Shown: positions 27,345-36,711, counted from the stretch's first letter. The stretch: DNA of 64,000 nt from Calothrix sp. NIES-3974 (GCF_002368395.1 NZ_AP018254.1:3720001-3784000), one strand, 5' to 3'. Notes: generated by a model from the sequence alone, not told the origin. Numbers and translations are program-made.

Positions 27345-27480
27345 GCTTCAAGTTAGGTAGCTGTAATTAAACATAAAACTGCAACGTAACAGATCATTCG
27401 GCGTAGAGACGACCCGTCGGGTCGTATCTACGCCCTGATCTGGACGACAATTTTCACCACCCACCTACTTATTGAATGTG
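27345..27480. repeat. Composite interspersed repeat with 19-bp palindrome (plus-oriented copy)
   Basis: It has the same parts as 16600-16745 in opposite order: CATAAAACTGCAACGTAAC-AGATCATTC, the palindrome GACGACCCGTCGGGTCGT (27408-27425), then GACAATTTTCACCACCCACCTACTTATTG. Ends resemble AGTAGGTGGGTG. It lies within the 483-base gap between gapdh and the divergent carrier gene. Confidence 0.6.
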
Positions 27481-27517
27481 TAAAGTATAATTTACTTATA
27501 ACCATCATTGAGGGGAC

Positions 27518-28723
27518 TTGGGGAGCATTTTACGGTTAATTCAGATTTTGTTACTAGCTCTAAGTTACCTGGGGTTAGGATTGGGGTATGTGCCTGGTTT
27601 ACGGATGAATAGGGCTACTATTGCTCTAGTTAGTTCTGCGGGTTTAATTGCTTTAGGAACTCTGAGTTTACAGGAAGCTTGGGGAGCGATTGATGCAAAT
27701 ACCATCGTCTTTTTGTTGAGTATGATGGTGATTAATGCCTATTTATCCTATGCGGGATTTTTTAATTTAGCATTGTCATATTTATTACGGTTAACCCGCA
27801 GTCCCTTGGGTTTGCTGGTGATATTGACTTGGGGAACCGGGTTATTATCGGCATTTTTTTTGAATGATACTTTAGCCTTAGTTAGCACACCTTTAACCGT
27901 ACAATTAGGGCGATCGCTGAAATTAAATCCCGTACCCTATTTACTCGCGATCGCAGGTGCAACCAATATCGGTTCGCTAGCAACATTGAGTGGAAATCCC
28001 CAAAATATCCTCGTGGGTTCCTTTTCCGGGATTGGTTATCTCACCTTTACCCAAGCTTTAGCACCGGTTGCGGTCATCGGATTGGTTTTGCAAATAGGTT
28101 GGTTATATTTGCTGTATCCAGAAGTGCGATCGCTCCAACCTTGTCCTGTCCTGGAGTTATCACGTCTACGGTTACATCGAGCTTTATTGCTTAAAACCTC
28201 GATTGTCACTGGATGTTTGTTGACAGGGTTTGTGATGGGATTACCCTTAGCGGAATCAGCATTTTTTGCAGCTGCGGTTTTATTGATTACCCGTCGGATT
28301 AAACCTCAAAGAATTCTCAAAGAAGTAGATTGGTCATTGTTAGTAATGTTTTCCGGGTTATTTATACTTACCCGCTGCGTCAAATCTTTGCATATTGTAG
28401 ACTTTTTCGCTGCTTGGGTAGCTAATTCCTCTGGTTTATTAGCAGTTACAGCGATTATGTCTAATTTAATTTCTAATGTACCGACTGTGATGCTGCTACA
28501 ATCGTTTATTCCCAGGGATGCAACTCAAAGCTGGTTATTGTTAGCTGCTGGATCTACCCTTGCAGGTAATTTGACTTTATTTGGTTCGGTGGCAAATTTA
28601 ATTATGGTAGAAGCTGCTGCTTCCCAAGGATATAGTTTATCATTTTGGCAACATTTAAGGTTTGGAATGCCATTCACTCTGGTGATGCTAGGAATCACCT
28701 ATGGGATTTTAAAGGCTGTTTGA
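27518..28723 (+). CDS. ArsB/NhaD-superfamily anion transporter
   Basis: The 401-residue membrane protein has about 11 transmembrane segments. The paired signature GLLSAFFLNDTLALVSTPL near 110 and MSNLISNVPTVMLLQ near 312 is that of ion-transporter-superfamily carriers (ArsB, SLC13, CitM). GATNIGSLATLSGNPQNILVG near 146 is the substrate-loop pattern. Divergent from gapdh-arsJ, so arsenite or phosphate-like anion transport is suggested, but arsenite specificity is not proved. The only start at this end is TTG, directly after GAGGGGAC; the true start may differ slightly. Confidence 0.8.
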   Translation: MGSILRLIQILLLALSYLGLGLGYVPGLRMNRATIALVSSAGLIALGTLSLQEAWGAIDANTIVFLLSMMVINAYLSYAGFFNLALSYLLRLTRSPLGLLVILTWGTGLLSAFFLNDTLALVSTPLTVQLGRSLKLNPVPYLLAIAGATNIGSLATLSGNPQNILVGSFSGIGYLTFTQALAPVAVIGLVLQIGWLYLLYPEVRSLQPCPVLELSRLRLHRALLLKTSIVTGCLLTGFVMGLPLAESAFFAAAVLLITRRIKPQRILKEVDWSLLVMFSGLFILTRCVKSLHIVDFFAAWVANSSGLLAVTAIMSNLISNVPTVMLLQSFIPRDATQSWLLLAAGSTLAGNLTLFGSVANLIMVEAAASQGYSLSFWQHLRFGMPFTLVMLGITYGILKAV

Positions 28724-28883
28724 AAAGTCATTTTTAACCCCTATTATCATCACTACGGATGGGTAGATATCCGCTATAATTTGATTCGGTTGATAAGATA
28801 AAAAAATTTTTTGCTGTTGATAAATTAGAAAATGAAGGTGATAGATACTAACGTTTAAAAATAAAAATTAAAAGAGGTGTGGT

Positions 28884-29201
28884 ATGAGCAATATACCTCA
28901 AAGTCATGGTGATGAATTTGGGATGCATCCGGAAAGCAGTGATATATTAATGCAGTATGTGCAAACCTTAGATCCAGAGACGATTGCTTCTTTATCTAAA
29001 CCCACTTCCCCGGAAGTACTAGAGATTATTAGCCGCTCTGTAACAGCAATTCTGAATAATTTACCTTTTGATCCACAACATCAACTAATTATCACCGAAC
29101 GCGACCAATTAGGAAGAATTTTAGGTGCAGTTATGGTCGATGGGTATTTTTTAAGAAATGCAGAACAACGTTTACAACTTGAAACATTGTCACATCTCTA
29201 G
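28884..29201 (+). CDS. DUF760 family protein
   Basis: The 105 residues match DUF760, a family of cyanobacteria and plastids: SSDILMQYVQTLDPETIASLSKPTSPEVLEII near 18-50 and the closing LITERDQLGRILGAVMVDGYFLRNAEQRLQLE near 70-101. Function unknown. An AGAGGTG ribosome binding site lies 6 bases before the ATG. It converges on the antitoxin gene, overlapping by 4 bases at the stops. Confidence 0.88.
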   Translation: MSNIPQSHGDEFGMHPESSDILMQYVQTLDPETIASLSKPTSPEVLEIISRSVTAILNNLPFDPQHQLIITERDQLGRILGAVMVDGYFLRNAEQRLQLETLSHL

Positions 29202-29578
29202 AAATCTGGTGTGGACATGGTAAGCTTAGTTAGTAGCGACCGATGCTTTTGCGCGATCGCAGAGTGACTTGTGACTTTGAATGAGTATTCCCCTACTCCC
29301 TCTTCCCTATACTTATTCTCTTTCTTGACGCGCTCTTTTAAACTATACAGTATTTCTTTGATCACAGTTTCTCCATCTAACCCCTCACCACGTTCAAGCT
29401 CTGCAACTGCCACATCAACTTTTTGGCGTGTTTCTTCTATCCACTCAGCATATTCAGACTGCAATTTATCAAATAATTTAAATGCAACATCAACTATTTC
29501 TTCCACCGAATTATATTTCCCGCTTGCAATTTGTGCTTGAATAATTTTTTCTTGTTCAGGTTTTAGTTGAATATTCAT
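29198..29578 (-). CDS. Orphan ParD-like type II antitoxin with altered C-terminus
   Basis: The first 85 residues are a ParD/CopG-like antitoxin: MNIQLKPEQEKIIQAQIASGKYNSVEEIVDVAFKLF, a ribbon-helix-helix dimer expected to bind its own promoter, then a helical toxin-binding part ending near LYSLKERVKK. Residues about 88-126 are translated from an intergenic GGGAATAC/CTCCC-type repeat, so the natural stop seems lost. No parE-like toxin gene follows; the DUF760 gene is reached immediately. Best read as an orphan or decaying antitoxin. Confidence 0.75.
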   Translation of the reverse strand: MNIQLKPEQEKIIQAQIASGKYNSVEEIVDVAFKLFDKLQSEYAEWIEETRQKVDVAVAELERGEGLDGETVIKEILYSLKERVKKENKYREEGVGEYSFKVTSHSAIAQKHRSLLTKLTMSTPDF

Positions 29579-29953
29579 GATATTTTTCTAGTGTGAGAAT
29601 AGGGAGTAGGAATGAGCTATATTTATTGTTTGCTTGTGTCCAAACGACATGGGGAACTCTCTTGTACATTAAATTATAAATCAGGATTTATGCAACTGAT
29701 ATATTTATCCTCAAACTGTTACATAGAGTTAATTAAACTTTTGATTTATTGTATGTTAATACGGTTCCGCTAGGGTCTAAAAGCTTGAATTGCGTAGGTT
29801 GAATTGAGACAAGTAAATTCAATATACAAAGAGAATTCTTCAGGTACTTGAAAAGAAGTAAGCTACCACTGCGTTACACCCAACAGTCGTTACAATTATC
29901 CTTATAACATTTCACTCAAATTTTGATACATTTAATCCCCCTGCATCCGAAAT
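29579..29953. other. Intergenic region, no gene recognised
   Basis: It holds a half-copy of the AATACGGTTCCG element end near 29759 and little else. It must include the antitoxin promoter on the minus side. No hairpin terminator or RNA gene is seen. Confidence 0.4.
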
Positions 29954-30061
29954 CCGCATTTCTCGCAAAACCCTAAAACTCACAGGGAGTAATGAGTAGT
30001 CAGTAAAAGGAAAATCAATCCGTTACTCAAGGCTTATTACTTACTTGTGAGAAATCCAGGG
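29954..30061 (-). repeat. MITE-like repeat, CC[CT]G[GC]ATTTCTC family, inverted copy
   Basis: Runs from CCGCATTTCTCGCAAAACCC to ACTTGTGAGAAATCCAGGG. On the minus strand it is the same element as 23995-24095, including the CTTGAGTAACGGATTGATTTTCC core. The remaining gap to 30268 has AT-rich leader sequence before the CHAT gene and no other feature. Confidence 0.75.
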
Positions 30062-30268
30062 AAAGCTCCCCGTCAGGTATCAACTGTCTTCTGTCTCCCT
30101 TGTATTCCCAATCCAAAACTGAAAATCTCCTGTCTCTTGAATTTTCTGTTAATTTTATGCAGTTTGGTGGATAGGAAATAGTATTTTTTCCCATAATCTG
30201 GAATTGGCAGAATCTGACTTGTTGCTCAAATCAAAATATGCCAATTATGGAAAATGGAAGCAAAAATC

Positions 30269-31696
30269 ATGAAGAAATATAAACTATTTTTAGCATCTTT
30301 TTTTATACTAAGTTTGATAATTACCTTAATAGTTGGCAGTGTCAAGGCAGGAGTCACCTCTGCCTCATATTTCCCTATCATTTCCCAGGGAATTAATCCT
30401 AATCTTCAGTCAAATAAGCTACCAGCTTCCCGATTAGATCCGAAGGCTTTTTCCCAATTCTTAGATAAAAAGGATATTAACGGTGCGGTTAGACATGTGG
30501 AATTAGGTTGGAAGCAACAATATGAAGAATATATTCAAGGAGAACTACCGTCAAATCAAGTAGTGGAGGTGGAACAGATTCAACGTATCCTGAGACAAGT
30601 TGATATCATGTCGAGATTGCGTTTAGGGAAAAGTGGTCGTAAAACGGCTTTATTGTATGCAGTTCCAACACCAAACCATTTAGAGTTAATCTTGGTGAAA
30701 CCGGAAAATACTCCGATACACAGACGAATTACTAATGTCAAACGAGAAGAATTAATTCAGGTGATTAATAGATTTCGTCAGTCGATTACTAACAAATATT
30801 CCCCACCCCAGGAGTATCAAAAAACCGGAAAGCAGTTATATGATTGGTTGGTAGCTCCTGTAGAATCCCAGTTAGAGTCGGCGAAAATTAATAATATTAT
30901 CTTTTGCTTAGGGGGAGGGTTGCGAAGTTTACCTTTAGCAGCGATATATGATGGTCAAAAGTTTTTAATTGAAAAATATAGCTTAGGAATTATTCCCGCC
31001 TTTAATTTACTTGATTATCAACCAGATAAAATTCACCAGACACAAATTTTAGCAATGGGTGCGTCGGAATTTGCCAACCAATCACCCTTACCTGCTGTCC
31101 CTGTCGAATTATCAAGTATTACTAGTAGACCTTGGCAGGGAACATCCTTACTGAATGAAGAATTTACCTTAGAAAACTTCAAAAAGCAACGAGAAATATA
31201 TCCATTTGGAATTGTTCATTTAGCGACCCATGCGGAATTTTCCCCTGGTTTAATTGACAACTCCTATATTCAATTTTGGGATAGACAAATTAAATTAAAT
31301 GAAATCAAAAAACTAGAGTTAGCCCAACCAACGGTGCAGTTATTAGTATTAAGTGCTTGCAAAACTGCATTAGGAGACCCGAAAGCCGAACTGGGATTTG
31401 CTGGTTTAGCAGTACAATCGGGAGCAAAAGCTGCGATCGCCAGTTTATGGTCTGTAGATGATGGCGGAACTTTGGCTTTGATGACCCAATTTTACCGTCA
31501 ATTGAGTTCCACACCCATCAAAGCGGAAGCACTGCGACAAACCCAAATAGTGATGATTCAACGTCAACTCAGTCTCAAAACCAACCCAGTCAATCGAGGT
31601 GAACCTTTACCACCGGAAATTTCCCCTTTAGATAGTTTAGCCCTATCCCATCCTTTTTATTGGGCTGGTTTTACCGTGATTGGTAATCCCTGGTAG
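30269..31696 (+). CDS. Exported CHAT-domain (caspase-like) protein
   Basis: The product is about 475 residues. A signal peptide or signal anchor is visible (KKYKLFLASFFILSLIITLIVGSVKAG). After a helical middle part, residues about 205-475 form a CHAT domain: CLGGGLRSLPLAAIYDG, the catalytic His in VHLATHAEF near 320, and the catalytic Cys in LSACKTALGD near 363, followed by AGLAVQSGAKAAIASLWSVDD. Both catalytic residues are intact, so peptidase activity is likely. CHAT proteins of cyanobacteria usually carry TPRs; this one has none. The ATG at 30269 is preceded by GGAAG at good spacing; an ATG five codons earlier is possible. Confidence 0.85.
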   Translation: MKKYKLFLASFFILSLIITLIVGSVKAGVTSASYFPIISQGINPNLQSNKLPASRLDPKAFSQFLDKKDINGAVRHVELGWKQQYEEYIQGELPSNQVVEVEQIQRILRQVDIMSRLRLGKSGRKTALLYAVPTPNHLELILVKPENTPIHRRITNVKREELIQVINRFRQSITNKYSPPQEYQKTGKQLYDWLVAPVESQLESAKINNIIFCLGGGLRSLPLAAIYDGQKFLIEKYSLGIIPAFNLLDYQPDKIHQTQILAMGASEFANQSPLPAVPVELSSITSRPWQGTSLLNEEFTLENFKKQREIYPFGIVHLATHAEFSPGLIDNSYIQFWDRQIKLNEIKKLELAQPTVQLLVLSACKTALGDPKAELGFAGLAVQSGAKAAIASLWSVDDGGTLALMTQFYRQLSSTPIKAEALRQTQIVMIQRQLSLKTNPVNRGEPLPPEISPLDSLALSHPFYWAGFTVIGNPW

Positions 31697-31773
31697 TAGA
31701 GAAATGAATTTTTACCATGAACCTGGCTTTTGTTGGTGTGGTGGAGTACTAGAATAGATCCTAACGAACTAAA

Positions 31774-32008
31774 ATAATGTGAATTCGACGGATTGTAAAC
31801 GCTACAATCTCTGTGAATCAATGATTTTGAAAGTTAAGGTTTAAAGTAACCTCATCCATTAGTTGAGAACAAAGTTAATAACTGACTGATTCCAGGTTTA
31901 ATGATTTTATTCTCAACATCATACTCGGAGGTTTTTAAAAACTTCTATTTCCTACGAATGATGCTGGACAAGAGTTTCAGGCTTTATAACTCATCGAACT
32001 CACGTTAA
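31774..32008 (+). repeat. TTAACGTGA MITE, uninterrupted copy
   Basis: The 235-bp element begins TAATGTGAATTCGACGGATTG and ends CATCGAACTCACGTTAA; the ends are imperfect inverted repeats. It aligns along its whole length with 32657-33050 except for an insertion there. It ends just before the cytochrome b-like gene, so it may influence that promoter. Confidence 0.85.
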
Positions 32009-32049
32009 AATATTTAATGTTATCTACACCTAACCTAAGTTCTTGTATT

Positions 32050-32655
32050 ATGCCGCAAACCAAACCCTATCAACCCTTAATTTTCAGATTGCTACATGGT
32101 GTCAATGCCATTCTAATTATTTTTGCCGCAATCACAGGATTTTTGGTGTATGACAGTTGGGATGGTCGGTTTGGTGGTTTAGGTATAACCAGAGCAAATC
32201 GGGAGCTAATTGACTATCATGGCACCTTTGGGTTTCTAATTTTCTTCGTTGCCCTACCCCTATTTTTAATTTACTGTATTAAAGCCGGGCGATCGCGTCT
32301 AATTCAAGGGGATACCCTAAAAAATTGGCAACAAATTGGTAAACCGATTTGGTGGTTAGGACTGCAACGCATTACCAACACACTCATGTTGATATCTGCA
32401 CTATTTGCAGCCATTTCTGGAAAGTTCATGGATGAAAATTGGCTACCATTGGGTGATTTAACGCAAATCCCCTATTACATACACTTACTAGCTTGGCTGA
32501 CCCTAGTTATCACCCTTGCTCTGCATATACTGATGAGTGCGAAGGTGGGAGGTTCTTTGCTTCTGTTATCCATGTTTGACCTGAAATATCGTCCCCAGGA
32601 CAGTCCTAAATACTGGAAAGATAAGTTGGTTAGTTTATTTCGCAAAAATAATTAA
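32050..32655 (+). CDS. Cytochrome b561/b6-like membrane protein
   Basis: About 201 residues with four transmembrane segments and four histidines placed as in di-heme b-type cytochromes: LLHGVNA, IDYHGTFG, YYIHLLAW and LALHILMS. It should carry electrons across the membrane; partner and donor are unknown. An upstream in-frame ATG at 32017 would add 11 residues (LSTPNLSSCI), but the family-like start is MPQTKPYQP. The gene is bracketed by two direct copies of one MITE. Confidence 0.82.
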   Translation: MPQTKPYQPLIFRLLHGVNAILIIFAAITGFLVYDSWDGRFGGLGITRANRELIDYHGTFGFLIFFVALPLFLIYCIKAGRSRLIQGDTLKNWQQIGKPIWWLGLQRITNTLMLISALFAAISGKFMDENWLPLGDLTQIPYYIHLLAWLTLVITLALHILMSAKVGGSLLLLSMFDLKYRPQDSPKYWKDKLVSLFRKNN

Positions 32656-32656
32656 A

Positions 32657-33050
32657 TTAACGTGAATTCGACGGATTGTAAACGCTAAAATCTCTGTGAA
32701 TCAATACTTTTGAAAGTTAACTCACATCTTGCATCAAGAAAAGCTGATGGAAATAAAATACTCAGTATAAAACTAAAAGTACTATTTTAGCCTTAAAAAC
32801 AAACAATAGTACTGTAGCTATATCGCGTATATTTTTAAATTCAACGTATGTATACGTAAAGGTGCAAGATATACATTAAGGTTTAAAGTAACCTCATCCA
32901 TTAGTTGAGAACAAAGTCAATAACTGACTGATTTCAGGTTTAATGATTTTATTCTCAACATCATACTCGGAGGTTTTTAGAAACTTCTATTTTTTACGAA
33001 TCATACTGGACAAGAGTTTCAGGCTTTATAACTCATCGAACTCACGTTAA
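32657..33050 (+). repeat. TTAACGTGA MITE, copy interrupted by a second element
   Basis: The 394-bp copy starts TTAACGTGAATTCGACGG and ends CATCGAACTCACGTTAA, near-perfect inverted ends. It equals the 235-bp copy plus a 159-bp insertion 60 bases from the left end. An isolated right end of the same element (TCATCGAACTCACGTTAAC) lies at 39831-39849. Confidence 0.88.
32721..32875. repeat. Nested MITE with TTAA target duplication
   Basis: The 155-bp insert is bounded by TTAA on both sides (32717-32720 and 32876-32879), while the uninterrupted copy has one TTAA at the same place (31834-31837). Its ends share an inverted core, ATCTTGCA and TGCAAGAT. It has no ORF. Confidence 0.8.
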
Positions 33051-33164
33051 ATGATGATTAAATTCACGGCATTGCGGAATAGAAATATTGTGTAGACGTA
33101 GCAATGCTAGGTCTCTACGGGAATTGTGGTTTGAATACTATTCCCCTGTCCCCCATACCCCTAA

Positions 33165-36044
33165 TCAAGCGATCGCCAGTGGTAAAAGTAAACGACTGAC
33201 TACTCGTCCATCGGGTAATTGATAAAAATGGAGTTCTCCTCCCATTTTTTGAATTAAGTGACGACAAATTGATAAATTTAAACCAGGTGGTTGATTTAAA
33301 CTAGATGGTGCAAGTACGTCGCTGAGGGTTTCTTGGTGTAGTTCCATTAACAAATGGGATTCAATCACACCATTGTCGGTGATGGACACCTCTAGGGAAG
33401 CGGGACGGGAATCAGCGATCGCCCTTTCATCAAGACGACGACACCAAATATCAATGCGACCGCTACCTGTGGAACGTTGACAAGCGGAAACAATCAGTTC
33501 GTGGAGGATAAATTCGATTTTGTGGATATCTCCCAGGACAAATAGGGATGATTGGAAGCTGGGGGAATAATTTTGTTCACCTTCCGGTTCTCCCGTTCCT
33601 CCTAAACCGTGTACACCCACCCAGAGTCGGTTTTGTTTGAGTAGGTTGTCAACCCGCTCTAGGGAACGTTTGAGGAGACTGGTGATGGGTGCTTTTTGTT
33701 GGTGTATGTGTAACTGCCAAGTTTCATCTTCCAACACATCTTTGATGTTGGAGGTGATGGTGTCCAGTTGTCGTAATAACTGGTGACAACGGAGGGAATT
33801 TAACTCTTTGTTGGTTGTGGTTAACTCACTTAGTTGGTTAATTATGTAGCTAGATTGTCGATGCAATTCTTGAAAACGTCGGTGTTTATACCAGTTGAGT
33901 TGTTGTAAATCTTCCCGTGCTGCCAGTAAAATTTGGGTGACTTGTTTTTGTCTCCGCGACCAAGCCAATTGATTGATCAACATCTCACTAGCTTGGATAG
34001 TGCTTTCTGACCAGCGACGGTCAACCCGATCAGCCATAATTACCACTCCCGTCGGTTCATAGTCCGGGTTGGTACGTAGAGCCATGATTAATACTTGACC
34101 TATTTCCTTTCCGTATAACCAACGTTTAGTGTCTTCTGGGATATCATCAATTTTGGCAATTAATAACCCTTCCGCCGCCAATGCCCATTGTACCAGAATT
34201 TCGGCCCGCAGGGGAATAGTCACCTCGGTTTTGACGGCAAAGCGTTTGTCTGTATTGACTCCGGGAATAATTTCTCCGTAGCGTTCTCCTGGAGTCCAGG
34301 AAATCAGTACAGCTAAAGGACAACCACTAATGGCAGCGATTTGCTGGAGGGAAACGATTTCTAGATTGTGATTAGTTTGCTCCAGAGCATTGATTTGAGC
34401 TTGTTCCAGGGTACGCAGGGATGCTTTAAACGCAGCCATGATTTTTTGTTGCTGTTGATTGTAATTATTCAGTTGCCATTGACGCACCACCACATGCAGT
34501 TGCTGACCAATGCGGTGTAGCAAATCTTTATCGCGGATACTCCAAGCGCGATTGCTGTCACAATCAACCAGCAGAATTATGTGGGGAGATTCCCCTGGTT
34601 GACAATTGGTAATCATTTGCGATCGCATTCCTTCTGCAACTAGGGGATTACGCCAATTGAAAAATCTCAAGTCTTCCTCTAAACTTTCAATCCCAATTGC
34701 ACTTTCACTACGTTGTAACAATTGCCAATCAACTTCCCGTAATCCCTCCAAAGTAACTGTCAATGGTCGTCGATTTGCGGGTTGACTTTGATAAATAATT
34801 TGATAAGCATTTTGTTCAATATCCAATTGCAACAGGATAAATCTAGTCGCTGCAAACCGTTCTAGGGTCTTTGTCGCACACTTACCCATAACATTGGCAA
34901 AATCGCGATCGCTATAAATTCCTTGGGCGATTTCACTGGTCAGTTGACTATCTAACTGCACCTCTCGCACTGTCGCTTCAATGTTTTCCAAAGGTGCAAC
35001 CAAGGAAATCAAACCAGCCACACCTTGAACAAAATTCCTTTCCCCTTCCTTCCAAATCCGCGCCTCTTGGGATTCTACCATCAAAAACCCCAATAAATCC
35101 TTCTGCCAAAAAATCGGTGCAGCCAACAGCGATCGCACTTGTAATCTTTCCATCAATTTGGCTGTATACTGGCTTTTGAGAGAACTACGCCCTTCCCCAA
35201 TTGCAACTGTTTCATTAATTGCTAACGCGTAATAAAAATCACTCAGTTCCTCCACGGTAATTTTATCCAGCCCCTTCCGCTCTCGCAGTCGAGAGTTAGT
35301 CAAACTCGAACTACTAGCACGCCGTACAAAATAACGCTCATTCCGGTCAAACCAGTAAATATGCGTACTCGTTGGAGTCACAAAATCATGGGTAGCCCTC
35401 ACCGCATCTTCTAAACGACTTAAACAAGAACTTTGAGCCTGTAATTGTGCCAATAACTTGAGTAGTGGCTCCTCAATCCGTTGCTGATTCTGCTGCTGCC
35501 AATGCACTTCATACTTATACAAGGCTGCGGCTAATTCACCCAACACCATTAATAACCTAGCACGCGCATCACCAGGTAACAAATACCCCCAACGCTCCGA
35601 ACCCATCATCAATATCCCTAGACAACGGTCTCGGTAACGAATCGGTAAAATAATTGTCCCTTGAATACCAACTTTTTTCGCCACTTCCTGCCAAGGCTCG
35701 ATCCGCGTTTCTGAGCGCAAATCCGCCACACCCACCGGACGTTGCTCAATCACAACCTGCTCCAGTAAATCTCCTGGACTTAAAACCAAATGCTGCTCCA
35801 ACAAGGTTCGCTCTTGATTCGGTATGATTCCCCCCTTCCCCACCAGCACATGATTTAAACGGTCGTAAAGAGCCACCCAGATTAACCTATAGTCAAACTG
35901 CTCCTTGACAAACGCAATTGTCGTCTCAATCAGAACATCAATATTATCCTCCTCACGCAAACTCTGGAGGACGCGCCCAAGGGATATTATATGCTGTTCG
36001 GCGGCTATTGGTCGTTGTTGTTGCGCCATCTGAGTATCGGTCAA
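33165..36044 (-). CDS. Multi-GAF sensor protein with C-terminal HATPase domain
   Basis: The 959-residue soluble protein has about four GAF or GAF-like segments: about 35-175 (FDYRLIWVALYDR), 200-355 (LLAAPIFWQKDLLGFLMVE), 380-520, and 550-710 (VVIMADRVDRRWSE). A helical stretch follows, then an ATPase domain at about 840-955 (ELIVSACQR, SITDNGV, GLNLSICRHLIQKMGGELHF). The HATPase has N- and G-box-like elements, but no clear His-containing H-box precedes it, so autophosphorylation is uncertain. GAF ligands (bilin, cyclic nucleotide or redox) cannot be told. Single gene, next to no response regulator. Confidence 0.83.
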   Translation of the reverse strand: MTDTQMAQQQRPIAAEQHIISLGRVLQSLREEDNIDVLIETTIAFVKEQFDYRLIWVALYDRLNHVLVGKGGIIPNQERTLLEQHLVLSPGDLLEQVVIEQRPVGVADLRSETRIEPWQEVAKKVGIQGTIILPIRYRDRCLGILMMGSERWGYLLPGDARARLLMVLGELAAALYKYEVHWQQQNQQRIEEPLLKLLAQLQAQSSCLSRLEDAVRATHDFVTPTSTHIYWFDRNERYFVRRASSSSLTNSRLRERKGLDKITVEELSDFYYALAINETVAIGEGRSSLKSQYTAKLMERLQVRSLLAAPIFWQKDLLGFLMVESQEARIWKEGERNFVQGVAGLISLVAPLENIEATVREVQLDSQLTSEIAQGIYSDRDFANVMGKCATKTLERFAATRFILLQLDIEQNAYQIIYQSQPANRRPLTVTLEGLREVDWQLLQRSESAIGIESLEEDLRFFNWRNPLVAEGMRSQMITNCQPGESPHIILLVDCDSNRAWSIRDKDLLHRIGQQLHVVVRQWQLNNYNQQQQKIMAAFKASLRTLEQAQINALEQTNHNLEIVSLQQIAAISGCPLAVLISWTPGERYGEIIPGVNTDKRFAVKTEVTIPLRAEILVQWALAAEGLLIAKIDDIPEDTKRWLYGKEIGQVLIMALRTNPDYEPTGVVIMADRVDRRWSESTIQASEMLINQLAWSRRQKQVTQILLAAREDLQQLNWYKHRRFQELHRQSSYIINQLSELTTTNKELNSLRCHQLLRQLDTITSNIKDVLEDETWQLHIHQQKAPITSLLKRSLERVDNLLKQNRLWVGVHGLGGTGEPEGEQNYSPSFQSSLFVLGDIHKIEFILHELIVSACQRSTGSGRIDIWCRRLDERAIADSRPASLEVSITDNGVIESHLLMELHQETLSDVLAPSSLNQPPGLNLSICRHLIQKMGGELHFYQLPDGRVVSRLLLPLAIA

Positions 36045-36711
36045 TGGATTTTGGATTTTGGATTTTAGATTTTGGATTGCTCTAGCCTTCTGTGCGTTGC
36101 CAAGAAGAATCGGAGAATGGGAAGCAGTTGGTGGGAGGTTGATTCTGCCACCAAACTTTCCAAGACGGATTTTGGATCTTGGACTTCTTTACCTAAGATG
36201 CCCAAATTAACTTACTAATCTATAGTTAGAGACTAGTAAAAACTAGGATTTTTCTCCTCCTTGTGCCTAATTCTGCTCAAGAATCGCCGCAATTGCCGAA
36301 TTTGATACTCATTCCCAATTTCCCTACAGATGCAACATGTTGCTTCTGTACCCACTCCCTATTTTCCAGCGATACAAAGCGTAGACTGTTTAAAATCCGT
36401 TTCCATCCCAGCAGTGCGTTGGTTTTGTAGTTGAAAATTGATACTAATAGTACTCCACCACACCAACTTTGATGGGTAAGAAAAGGTTTGCAGTAGCGCT
36501 AAAGCTACTACAACAAACCCATCAGAACTGAAAGCGATCGCAACTGTCTACCCAGACTCCCGACCGATTCCCAAACCGACACTTGGGAATTAAACTTTTT
36601 TCTGATGCTCGCGATCGCAGGAACGGGTAATTTCACTTTTGTGTACCATTCCGTTGATTAACTCTTGCTGTTCATGGAAAGGGTTTTCAGCATATCCCTT
36701 ATAATAGAATT
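36045..36711. other. Intergenic region, dispersed repeats
   Basis: It begins with TTTTGGATTTTGGATTTTAG tandem phrases next to the sensor gene. At 36451 is AGTACTCCACCACACCAACTTTG, a dispersed motif shared with 18478 and 31735, followed by GTAGCGCTAAAGCTACTAC, an 8-bp-arm hairpin. No gene recognised. The ldpA promoter should lie at the right end. Confidence 0.45.
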
